Of a stretch of DNA of 64,000 nt, positions 54,608 to 63,720 are shown piece by piece; the stretch's first letter is position 1; each line of letters opens with the position of its first letter. The DNA comes from Microbacterium sp. ET2 (GTDB taxonomy: Bacteria; Actinomycetota; Actinomycetes; Actinomycetales; Microbacteriaceae): positions 744,001 through 808,000 of the forward strand of contig NZ_CP128170.1 in NCBI RefSeq assembly GCF_030347395.1. Reading direction: 5' to 3'. Both the position numbers and the translations under genes were made by a program. The notes under the pieces are model-generated. The model made no database searches. It was not told the origin of the DNA and saw only the letters and a list, made by a program, of their open reading frames with translations.

Positions 54608-55652
54608 ATGACTTCACCCCCGCCCTCAGGACCCGATGCCGCGGCATCCATCGCCGACACCGTGGCTGTGATCGGTGCCGGAAGCATCGGCATCGCCTGG
54701 ACCATCGTGTTCGCCTCCGCCGGAATCCGAGTGCGCATCTTCGAAGCCGCGCCGGGTGTGCGCAGAGCCGCGATCGGCGAGGTGACGAACATGCTCGGCG
54801 AGCTGTCCGAGGCGGGCCTGCTGGACGAACCGGTCGCCACGATCCTGGAGCGGGTGCAGGTCGTGGACAGCCTCGAGGCGGCGGTGAGCGGAGCGGACTT
54901 CGTGCAGGAGTGCGTGATCGAAGACCTCGGCGTCAAGCAGCAGCTCTTCGCCCAGCTCGACGCGCTGACCGACCCCCGGGTGGTGCTGGCGAGCTCGACG
55001 TCGACGATCACCGCCTCGGCATTCGCCGCGGGTCTCGCCGGACGCGAGCGGTGTCTGGTCGTCCATCCCGCCAACCCGCCGTACTTCCTCCGCGTCGCCG
55101 AGGTCGTCCCCGCGTCCTTCACCGCCGCGAGCACGGTCGCCACCGCCCGGGCGCTCCTCGTGCGCGCACGGATGACTCCCATCGTGCTCGGCCGCGAGAT
55201 CGAGGGGTTCGCCTTCAACCGCCTGCAGGGCGCGATGCTCCGCGAGGCCTATTGCCTCGTCCGCGACGGCGTGGTGTCGGCCGAGGACATCGACACGCTC
55301 GTGCGGGAGGGCCTGGGCCTGCGCTGGTCGGTGATCGGGCCGTTCACCACCAGTGAGCCTCAACACCCGTGGTGGGCTCCGCCGTCACGCCGAAGTCCTC
55401 GGACCGGTGTACGCCCGCATCGCGCTCGAGCGCGGCGACGACAACCCCTGGAACCCCGACACCATCGAACACGTCGCCACGACCATCGAGCGGCGCCTGC
55501 CGCATCCGGGGTGGGAGGACAACGTCCGCGAGCGGGACCGCGCCATGATGCGACTGGCGTCGCTGCTGCGGCAGTTTGACAACCCGCTCGCCGACGTCCG
55601 CCCCCGGCGGGAGGACCTGGCCGGCGCGACGCCGATGACGGCTCCTCAGTAG
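54608..55652 (+). pseudogene. 3-hydroxyacid dehydrogenase (CRYL1/L-gulonate type), frameshifted
   Basis: About 347 residues when repaired. The NAD motif AVIGAGSIGIAWTIVFASAG, the block DFVQECVIEDLGVKQQLF, the STSTITAS serine region, the catalytic HPANPPYFLRVAEVVPA and REIEGFAFNRLQGAMLREA fit the 3-hydroxyacyl-CoA dehydrogenase / L-gulonate 3-dehydrogenase family. One extra C near 55358 ends the frame after GPFTTSE; dropping it continues as LNTRGGLRRHAEVLGPVYAR to the stop at 55652. The start may be ATG 54608 or GTG 54557 overlapping the SDR stop. Confidence 0.85.
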
Positions 55653-55661
55653 AGTCGGGCC

Positions 55662-56426
55662 GTGACCTCCTCCCCCGCCCCGGTGCGCCTGGCCGCCTGG
55701 TCGATGCTCGGCGTCCCCGCCGCGGCATCGCTCCTCGCCGGCATCGGCGCCGACCTGCTCGTCCTCGACGGCCAGCACGGGCTCTACGACGACGCCGCAC
55801 TGATCGCCGCCATCCCCGGCGCCGCACGGGTTCCGGTGCACGTTCGCGTTCCGCACAATTCGCCCGCGCTCATCGGTCGCGCCCTCGACGCCGGGGCGCG
55901 CGGTGTGATCGTGCCGATGGTCCAGAGCGGCGACGAGGCGATCGCGGCCGCCCGCGCCAGTCGGTACCCCCCGCTCGGAGAACGCTCGTGGGGTCCTCTG
56001 GCGGCCTACCGGGGGGAAGCGACGATCGACCCGGTCACGGCGAATCGGGCCGTCTGGTGCGCCGTCATGGTCGAGACCGCGCGCGCCGTCGCCGACGTCG
56101 TCGCGATCGCCGCAGCCCCCGGGGTGGATGAGGTGTTCGTCGGCCCCTTCGACCTCGCCTTGGCCCTGGGCACCACGGTCGGCGACCTCCTCGCCGACCG
56201 GTCGCCCGGCAATCCGCTCGACACCGTCGTGGCGGCGTGCCGGCAGGCGGGCACGGTGGCGGGCGCTTTCGCAGGAGGTCTTGCCGCGGCAGAGAATCTC
56301 ATCGGCCGCGGGTTCACCAGCGTCGCGGTGGCCGTGGACACCCAGGTGATCGCCGCCGCCGGCGCCGAGCTCATCAGCGCCGCGCGCTCGCTGCCCGTTC
56401 CGGCGGGTCCGTCACCCGAGGCGTGA
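55662..56426 (+). CDS. HpcH/HpaI-family aldolase
   Basis: 254 residues from GTG 55662, 9 bp after the dehydrogenase. Marks: LLVLDGQHGLYDD near residue 31 with the catalytic His, GARGVIVPMVQSGDEA near 79, the metal-binding Glu in CAVMVETARAV near 130, and VFVGPFDLALALG near 156. Such enzymes cleave 2-keto-4-hydroxy acids into pyruvate and an aldehyde or semialdehyde. This suggests the pathway ends in pyruvate plus a semialdehyde for the linked dehydrogenase. The 3' end overlaps the convergent fbpC-type gene by 53 bp. Confidence 0.92.
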   Translation: MTSSPAPVRLAAWSMLGVPAAASLLAGIGADLLVLDGQHGLYDDAALIAAIPGAARVPVHVRVPHNSPALIGRALDAGARGVIVPMVQSGDEAIAAARASRYPPLGERSWGPLAAYRGEATIDPVTANRAVWCAVMVETARAVADVVAIAAAPGVDEVFVGPFDLALALGTTVGDLLADRSPGNPLDTVVAACRQAGTVAGAFAGGLAAAENLIGRGFTSVAVAVDTQVIAAAGAELISAARSLPVPAGPSPEA

Positions 56427-57465
56427 TGAGGGCGGCGTCGGGTCGATCCTCCGCGACGGTCGCCAGCACTCCCGTCACCCTCACTCCGACCCGATCACCG
56501 GGGCTGAGGTCGGCGGACGTCACGGCCTCGATCTCGCCTCCGCCCGGGAGGACGAGGCGTACGAGCCGGTCCGCGCCGCGGAACAGGGCGCGGACGACAG
56601 TCGCCCCGAGACCGGCTTCCGGATCGGTGAGCGACACCGATTCGGGCCGGAGCACGGCCAGACGCACGCCCAGCGGGGTCGCGGGGTCGACGGCGACGTC
56701 ACCGAGCGGGGTGATCGCGACACCCGGCCTCGTCACCCGGACCGGCACGAGGGTGGATCGGCCGACGAACTCGGCGGTGAACCGGTCCGCGGGGCGCCGG
56801 TAGACCTCTGCGGGCTCTCCCGTCTGGTGGATCCGGCCGGCCCCCATCACCATCACGCGATCGGCGACGGCCAGCGCCTCGCCCTGATCGTGGGTGACCA
56901 TGAGCGCCGACGTCCCGGTGCGGCGGAGCGCCGCGACGGTCTCCTCACGGACGCGTTCGCGCAGACTCGCGTCGAGATGCGAGAAGGGCTCGTCCAGGAG
57001 CACGAGCGCCGGCCGTGCCGCCAGGGTCCTCGCCAGCGCCACACGCTGCTGCTCGCCGCCGCTGATCTCCGACGGCATCCGCGCCGCGAGGTGGGCGATC
57101 CCCAAGAGGTCGAGGATGCGACCCGCCTGCGTCATCCGATCGGCTCCGCGCAGTCCGAAGGCGGCGTTTCCGGCGACGTCGAGGTGGGGGAAGAGGACGC
57201 TGTCCTGGAAGACGAGCCCGACCCCGCGCGCCTCGGGCGGCACGAAACGCGCACCCCCGCTCATGCGCACCCCGGCGATGTCGACGCTCCCCTCACCGCG
57301 GTCGAGGCCGGCGACAAGGCGCAGGATCGAGGTCTTCCCGCAACCGGAGGGTCCGAGGAGGGCGACCAGCTCCCCCTGCCGGACCGAGAGATCGACGTGG
57401 TCCACGGCGACGACGTCGCCGAAGCGGCGGACGAGTCCGCGCGCGTCCAGCGCCGCGACGCTCAC
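56374..57465 (-). CDS. fbpC: Ferric iron ABC transporter ATPase (FbpC type)
   Basis: 363 residues from GTG 57465, overlapping the permease stop (GTGA). Walker A GPSGCGKTSILR, Q-loop VFQDSVLFPHLDVAGN, signature ISGGEQQRVALARTL, Walker B LVLLDEPFSHLD and His in MVTHDQGEAL are intact. A C-terminal TOBE domain (about 270-350) follows, as in FbpC/PotA proteins. It powers the importer encoded upstream. Confidence 0.9.
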   Translation of the reverse strand: MSVAALDARGLVRRFGDVVAVDHVDLSVRQGELVALLGPSGCGKTSILRLVAGLDRGEGSVDIAGVRMSGGARFVPPEARGVGLVFQDSVLFPHLDVAGNAAFGLRGADRMTQAGRILDLLGIAHLAARMPSEISGGEQQRVALARTLAARPALVLLDEPFSHLDASLRERVREETVAALRRTGTSALMVTHDQGEALAVADRVMVMGAGRIHQTGEPAEVYRRPADRFTAEFVGRSTLVPVRVTRPGVAITPLGDVAVDPATPLGVRLAVLRPESVSLTDPEAGLGATVVRALFRGADRLVRLVLPGGGEIEAVTSADLSPGDRVGVRVTGVLATVAEDRPDAALITPRVTDPPERAASARR

Positions 57466-59069
57466 GACGCCACGCTCACGCGCACCTGGGATCGCGCGTG
57501 AAGCGCGAGGAGGGGGACACTGATGACGACCATGAGAAGTGCGGCGATGCTGGCAGTGGTGTACTGCCCCTCGATCATCGCACCCCACAGTCGTACCGCG
57601 AGCGTCTCCGACCCCGTCGGACGCAGGAGCAGCGTCACAGGCAGCTCGTGCAGCGTCGCGAAGAACACCAGCGTCGCGCCGGTCAGCATCGCGGGGCGGA
57701 CCAGCGGCAGGACGACGCCGACGAGGGTGCGCATCTCACTTCGTCCGAGCGAGCGCGAGACGTCGAGAAGACGCTCGTCGACGCTGCGGAGCGCCTCGGA
57801 GAGTGGTCCGATCGCCAGAGGGAGGAACAGCGCGGCGTAGGCGAGGACCAACGTGGTGCGGGATTGGTAGAGACCCGGCGGACCGGCTATGGAGAGGACG
57901 AGGATCGCCAGTCCCACCGCGAGGTGCGGCAGGGAGTGGGTGATCCACGGCACGCCCTCCAGCACCCTCGTGAATCTGCTGCGTCGCCGGGCCGCCAGCG
58001 CGATGGGAAACGCCAGGAGCGTCGTGACCGCTCCCGCGAGGAGCGCCAGGCCGAGGGCGTTCACCGCCTCCTCCAGGACGGGACCCGGCCGCGCGCCCGC
58101 CGCGAGTCCCCGCAGCGCCCAGGCGGCCAGCGTCGTCACGGGGAGCACGGTCGAGAAGAGCACGACCACTCCGAGGAGCGTCGAGACGATCGCGGTGCCG
58201 AGCGGTCCGAGCCGCGAAACGGCGGCCGGCCGGGTGTGCGCCGCGCCGGCACGGTGCCGGCCGCGCAGCAGCACCTGTCCGGCGATGAGCGCACCCGAGA
58301 CCAGGACCAGGATGAGGCACAGCGCGAACGCCGGGCCGACCTCGACCCGCCCACGGAACTGCGCGTAGATCGCCCGCGTGAAGGTCTCGTAGCGCAGCAT
58401 CGACACCGCGCCGAAGTCGGAGATGACATACAGCGCGACCACGCAGGCGGCGAGGGCGAGAGTGCCGCGCAGCTGCGGGAGGACGACACGGAAGAACAGC
58501 CTCGGGCCGCTCTGACCGAGGAGCCGCGCGGTCTCCTCCAGTGCCGGGTCCATCCGCGAGAGCGCCACGGTGGCGAGGGTGTGGACGATGGGCACCGCCA
58601 CGATGGTCAGGCAGAGCGTCGCCGCCCAGAGCCCCGCGGCCGGCGGGAGGCGTTCGAGCCCCCAGGGACGGAGCAGATCGGTGAGCAGCCCGTCCCCGCC
58701 CAACATCCCCGACAGAGCGACCGCGACGACGTACGCGGGGAGCACGAGGGGGATCGTGAGCGCCGTCGCCCAGACCCGCCGACCCGCAAGGGTCGTCCGC
58801 GACGTCAGCCACGCGGTGGCCGAGCCGATGGGCAGCGAGAGGGTGACGACGAGGGCGGCGAGCAGAAGGGTGTTTCCCAGCAGCACCAGCAGCCGTCCCA
58901 CGGGGACGGTCTCGGCACCCGCCCCCGCCGCACCCTGCACGAGCAGGACGACGAGCGGCGGCAGGCTCAGTCCGAGGACGACGACCGCCGCGATGATCGT
59001 CGCGACTCGGCCCCTCGCCGTCGGGCCGCCGCGCACCGACGGGTCCCCCTTCACCGTCGCCGGTCTCAC
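57462..59069 (-). CDS. fbpB: Ferric iron ABC transporter permease (FbpB type, two fused halves)
   Basis: 535 residues with about 12 membrane segments in two permease halves. The EAA-type loops are EETARLLGQSGPRLFFRVVLP near residue 177 (20 residues of it shown by ETARLLGQSGPRLFFRVVLP) and LLDVSRSLGRSEMRTLVGVV near 437. This duplicated layout is typical of FbpB. It starts 5 bp after the binding-protein stop. Confidence 0.92.
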   Translation of the reverse strand: MRPATVKGDPSVRGGPTARGRVATIIAAVVVLGLSLPPLVVLLVQGAAGAGAETVPVGRLLVLLGNTLLLAALVVTLSLPIGSATAWLTSRTTLAGRRVWATALTIPLVLPAYVVAVALSGMLGGDGLLTDLLRPWGLERLPPAAGLWAATLCLTIVAVPIVHTLATVALSRMDPALEETARLLGQSGPRLFFRVVLPQLRGTLALAACVVALYVISDFGAVSMLRYETFTRAIYAQFRGRVEVGPAFALCLILVLVSGALIAGQVLLRGRHRAGAAHTRPAAVSRLGPLGTAIVSTLLGVVVLFSTVLPVTTLAAWALRGLAAGARPGPVLEEAVNALGLALLAGAVTTLLAFPIALAARRRSRFTRVLEGVPWITHSLPHLAVGLAILVLSIAGPPGLYQSRTTLVLAYAALFLPLAIGPLSEALRSVDERLLDVSRSLGRSEMRTLVGVVLPLVRPAMLTGATLVFFATLHELPVTLLLRPTGSETLAVRLWGAMIEGQYTTASIAALLMVVISVPLLALHARSQVRVSVAS

Positions 59070-59074
59070 ACGGG

Positions 59075-60124
59075 TCAGATCAGACCCGCCCGTGCGATCA
59101 GGTCGGTGGCGACATCCAGATTCCCGGCCACCTCGGCGAGGTTCATGGCGGCGATGAGCTCCGGATCGAGAGGTCGCTCGCCATCTGGTGTTCCGATGCC
59201 GGGCACGAGCGGGTACTCGCCGACCTCCTCGAGGAAGTGGCGCTGAGCCTGGTCTCCGAGGAGGAACCGGACGAACTCCACGGCGGCGTCGGGGTGCGCA
59301 CCACCGGTCAGGCGGCCGATGGCCGTGGGCATCAGCACGTCGCCGGCGTCACCCGGGGTGAAAGAGTGGTTGCGCACCGGGAAGGCAAGGTCCTCGGCCT
59401 GCAGCCGGTGGACGTAGTAATGGTTCACCAATCCCACATCCAGATCGCCCGCCGCGATCGCTCGCAGCTGCTCCTCGTTGCCGTCGAAGATCTGCGGATC
59501 GTTGGCGGCGATGCCTTCCAGCCAGGTCAGCGCCTCGCCCTCGCCGCGGATCGCCACCAGGGCCGCCACGAACGAGACGAAGGAGCTGTGGGTGGGCGCC
59601 AGCCCCACCCGCCCCCGCCATGGCTCCTCCGCGAGCTCCGAGATCGCGTCCGGCAGCTGATCGGCCGGGGTCGTCGCCGGGTCGTAGGCCAAGACCCGCC
59701 GACGAGCCGTCACGCCGACCCAGTCGCCGTCGCTGCCGGCGATCCCGGGAACGACGGCGTCCAGAACGTCCTCGGGCAGCCGGCTCAGAAGCCCCGCCTC
59801 AGAGATCGCTCCGATGTAGGCGGGGTCCTGCGTGAAGAAGAGGTCGGCAGGAGAGGACGCCCCCTCCTGCAGGATCGTCGTGGCGAGCTCGCCGGTGCTG
59901 CCGTACCGCGCGTCGACGTCGAGCCCGGTGCGCCGCTCGAACTCCTCGACGAGCGGTCGCACGTGGTCCTCGTTGCGACCCACGTAGACGACGAGATCGG
60001 CTCCCCCGAGCGACGAGGCCTGGTCCGTCGGCGAGGAACCGCCGGAGGCACCGCTTCCCGTCGCGCAGCCGGTGAGGGCGAGCACGGCGACGAGCGCGAG
60101 AACGGCGAAACGGCGGGCACGCAT
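59075..60124 (-). CDS. fbpA: Ferric iron ABC transporter binding lipoprotein (FbpA type)
   Basis: 349 residues. Lipobox LTGC near residue 19. The mature fold begins LVVYVGRNEDHVRPLVEEFE and has DLFFTQDPAYIGAI, and the tandem Tyr of GLVNHYYVHRLQ near residue 228 is the ferric-ion-binding pair of FbpA proteins. It brings Fe3+ to FbpB/FbpC. It starts 14 bp after the large Asp-box protein, so they may share a transcript. Confidence 0.92.
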   Translation of the reverse strand: MRARRFAVLALVAVLALTGCATGSGASGGSSPTDQASSLGGADLVVYVGRNEDHVRPLVEEFERRTGLDVDARYGSTGELATTILQEGASSPADLFFTQDPAYIGAISEAGLLSRLPEDVLDAVVPGIAGSDGDWVGVTARRRVLAYDPATTPADQLPDAISELAEEPWRGRVGLAPTHSSFVSFVAALVAIRGEGEALTWLEGIAANDPQIFDGNEEQLRAIAAGDLDVGLVNHYYVHRLQAEDLAFPVRNHSFTPGDAGDVLMPTAIGRLTGGAHPDAAVEFVRFLLGDQAQRHFLEEVGEYPLVPGIGTPDGERPLDPELIAAMNLAEVAGNLDVATDLIARAGLI

Positions 60125-60138
60125 GAGCAGAGAGTCTC

Positions 60139-63100
60139 CTAGAAGCTGAGTCCGAGCAGGGGGACGGTGGTGTCTGCGCGCAGGGCCGCATCGAGCTGCG
60201 GCAGTGCGTCCGCGCGCAGGGCGGCCAGGCGCCGGAGTGCGTCATCGGCCTCGGCTTCGAAGCGGTCGAGCACCTCGTACACTCCCGGCACCGGGCGGGT
60301 GTCGGAGAGCTCGACGACGATCTCCGGCAGGAGCACGATCTTCTGCTCGAGGCCCGCCGCCATCTTCAGCGCGTCGTTGTGATCCTTCATGTCGGGGTTG
60401 GTGAGGATTCGGCGCACCGCGTCAGCCTCGTCGGAGATCTCGCCGATGCGCGACGTGAGCGGATGATCGCCCAGGCGACGGGAGAGTCCGGAGAGCACGT
60501 CATGCACGGCAGTGGACGTGCCGATGCCCTCCGCGACGCGCTGCAGCAGGTCGCGGATGCGCAGGAGCAGCAGGTATTGCTCACGCAGATCGTCGTCGTC
60601 GGCCACTCCGCGGGGGTCGCGATGCACCACGACGTCCTGCGCGCGGCTTTCGCCATCGGCGGTGATGGTGACGGTGTAACGCCCGGGTGCCACGCGGGGC
60701 CCGGGATAGACCACCCCGCGTCGCCCGTCCTCACCCGGCGCGGTGAGGGCCGGTTCCACGCGCAGATCCCACAGGAAGGCGTGCGTTCCGGCGTCGGTGG
60801 CGGGCACCTCGGCGGGCGGCAGCTTCCGATCGTCCGGCACAGCGGAGCGGAAGGTGCGCAGCGTCCGCCCCTCGGCGTCGGCGATGGCGATCGTGACGGA
60901 CGAGACCTCGGCGGGCAGGCGGTACATGACCTGGGCGCCGTTCGGGGGGTTCTTCCCTCCGTCGAGCCACACCGTCTCGGCACTGCCGTCCGGCAGGTGA
61001 CGACGGGTGAAGGTCGCGCCGCCCAGGGGAACCCCCGGGAAGCCGCCCACCCAGGTGCCTTCGCCGGGCATGTCGAAGCCGTCCGGTGTGGGGTAGCGGT
61101 AGACCGTGGGCGGGGTGAACAGGTGGAGACCGTCGGATGCCACTTCGGCGATCTCGCGCAGCGGTGCGAGATCGTCGAGGATCCAGAACGCCCGCCCGTG
61201 CGTGCCGGCGATGAGTTCGTGGTCGCGCACCTTGATGTCGTAGACGGGCACGGAGGGCATGTTCCCGCGCAGGCTCGCCCAGGTGCTCCCCGGTCGACGG
61301 AGAACCACACCCGGCGCTCGGTGGCCACGAACAGCAGGTGGGGCTGCAGAGGATCCTCGCGGATGCTGCGTGCCCATTCCGTCTCGGGGATGCCGGCGGT
61401 GATCGCCTCCCACGTCGCGCCGAAGTCATCCGTCCGGTAGACCAGCGGCCGCAGGTCCTGCAGCCGGTAGGCGTGCGCGGTGAGGTACGCCCGCCCGACC
61501 TGGTGGTGGGAGGGCTCGATCCGGGTCACGGTCGCCCACTCCGGCAGCCCCGCCGGGAACAGCTCCGTCCATTCGCCGCCGCCGTCGCGGGAGAGGTGGA
61601 CGCGTCCGTCATCGGTTCCGACCCACAGTTCGCCCGGGGTGAGCGGCGACTCGGCGAAGGCGTGGATCGTGCAGTAGACCTCTGCACCGGTGGAGTCGCC
61701 CGAGATCGGGCCGCCGGTCGGCTGCTGCTTGGCGGGGTCGTCACGGGTGAGGTCGCCGCTGATGCTCTGCCAGGTGATCCCGCCGTCGGGCGAGCGGAAG
61801 ACCCGCTCGCCGCCGACGTAGAGCACCCCCGGCTCATGCGGCGAGAACTCGATCGGGTAGGTCCACCCGAACCGGTGCTTCATCTCGCTCGCACCGATGC
61901 CCATGAAGTACTCGGGCCACACCGCCACGTCGCGGGCCTGCTCGGTGACCTGATCGAAGCGCAGCAGCGGACCGGGGTGACCGAAGCCCGCGCCGCCCAG
62001 CATGACGAATCGAGGGTCGGAGCGGTCCAGGGCCACGTCTCCGGCCTCGGCCTCGCCGAGCTCCAGGCAGTCAGGCCAGCGCAGGGCGCCCTTCCACGAG
62101 CGCGAGGGCGCCCGGATGCCGGAGTTGTCCTGCTGGGTGGCGTACAGGTCGAACGGGAACCGGTGGTCCACGTCGAACCGGTAGAACTGCGCGGTCGGCT
62201 GGTTGTAGATCGACGACCAGGTCATCCCGCCGTTGACGCTCACGCAGGCGCCCCCGTCGTTGCCGTTGATCATCCGCTGCGGGTCGCTGGGGTCGATCCA
62301 CAGGTCGTGGTTGTCGCCGTGCGGGGTCTGGACCTGCTGGAAGGTCCGGCCGCCGTCGCGCGATCGCCAGGCCCACGTGTTCATGCACCACACGGTGTCG
62401 GCCTCGGTGGGGTGCGCGATGATGTGGCTGTAGTACCAGGGTCGGCCCTGCACCGATCGCTCGGTCGACACGTGCGCCCAGGTCTGGCCCGCGTCATCCG
62501 ATCGGTAGACACCGCCCTGTCCCCCGATCGCCTCGACCAGCGCCCACACCCGACCCGGCCGTGCCGGGCTGGCAGCGATGCCGATCCGTCCGAGCAGGCC
62601 CGTGGCGAAGCCGGGGTGATCCGAGATCAGCTCCCAGGTGTCGCCGCCGTCGCGCGATCGCCACAGGCCCGAGTCCTCTCCGCCCGAGACGATGTCCCAG
62701 GGGTGGCGGACCATCTGCCAGATGGAGGCGTACACGACCCGCGGGTTCGCCGGGTCCAGAACGAGGTCGGCGGCCCCGGCGCGATCTGAGACGTGCAGCA
62801 CCAGATCCCAGGTGTCGCCGCCGTCGCGGGTGCGGTAGACGCCGCGCTCGGCAGAGGGGCCGAACACGTCTCCGAGCGCCGCGACGAAGGCGACGTCGGC
62901 GTCGCGCGGATCGACCCGGACCTTGGCGATGTGCTTCGTGGCGTCGAGCCCCCGGTGCTGCCAGGTCCGGCCGCCGTCGACGGTGCGATACACCCCGTCT
63001 CCGGGCACGACGTTGTTGCGGGCGAAGGATTCACCCGTTCCCACCCACACCACCTGCGGATCGGCGTCGGCGACGGCGATCGCCCCCACCGAGGCGGATT

Positions 63101-63311
63101 CGAGGAACCCGTCGGACATGGGCTTCCAGTACTGGCCGGCGTCGTCGGTCATCCAGACACCGCCGGAGCACGCGCCCATCCAGAACCGGGAGCGGTCGGA
63201 GGGATCACCCGCGACGGCGACGACGCGGCCTCCGCGGGATGGTCCGACGCTGCGCCAGCGGATGACGTCGGGGCCGAGTTCGGCGGCCAGGTCCTCGCTC
63301 GAACGGGTCAT
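60139..63311 (-). pseudogene. Large Asp-box (BNR/VPS10-like) beta-propeller protein, frameshifted
   Basis: About 1057 residues after repair. At least seven Asp-box repeats are seen, such as TVDGGRTWQH, TRDGGDTWDL, SRDGGDTWEL, SDDAGQTWAH, SRDGGRTFQQ, SPDGGITWQS and TDDFGATWEA, as in sortilin-like and sialidase-like propellers. No signal peptide is visible at ATG 63311 (AAGGAG upstream), so it may stay in the cytoplasm. After VWFSVDRG the frame is lost at the C run 61288-61291; adding one base gives STWASLRGNMPSVPVYDIKV. The C-terminal 350 residues hold a beta-sandwich-like region and a helical tail. The function is unknown. Confidence 0.82.
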
Positions 63312-63327
63312 GCCTTCTCCTTCGCGC

Positions 63328-63702
63328 TCACGCATAGGGCCGGATCTTGCAGATGACGCGTTCGCTCTCGATCTGCTCTGCGATGTAGGAGCGGCCGAAG
63401 TAGCGTTCGGACAGCTCGTCGATGTGGGCGCGCGCGCGATCGCCGAGGATGAACTCGATCACCTCGCCCCGCACCTCGGCGTAGCTGTAGGGATTCGCCT
63501 GATCGATGATCAGCACCGCCACCCGGGGGTCGTGTCTCATATGACGGTACTTCAGACGGTGCACCTCGGTGTTGATGAGGATGTGCTCGTCGTCGCAATC
63601 GACCCACATCACCTGGGCGGTGGGCGATCCGTCTTTTCGCAGCGTCGTGAGCGAGGCGAAGTTCTTGCCCTTCGCGAGGGCGCGCGTGTGCTCGTCGAGC
63701 AT
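63328..63702 (-). CDS. PPOX-class (FMN/F420-binding) protein
   Basis: 124 residues of the split-barrel fold. KNFASLTTLRKDGSPTAQVM near residue 13 and NTEVHRLKYRHMRHDPRVAV near 44, then NPYSYAEVRGEVIEF, fit small PPOX-class F420-dependent or flavin oxidoreductases. It ends 16 bp before the Asp-box gene and starts 18 bp after the permease stop, so it sits inside a minus-strand run. The substrate is unknown. Confidence 0.87.
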   Translation of the reverse strand: MLDEHTRALAKGKNFASLTTLRKDGSPTAQVMWVDCDDEHILINTEVHRLKYRHMRHDPRVAVLIIDQANPYSYAEVRGEVIEFILGDRARAHIDELSERYFGRSYIAEQIESERVICKIRPYA

Positions 63703-63720
63703 GTTGACCTTTCTTGGATC

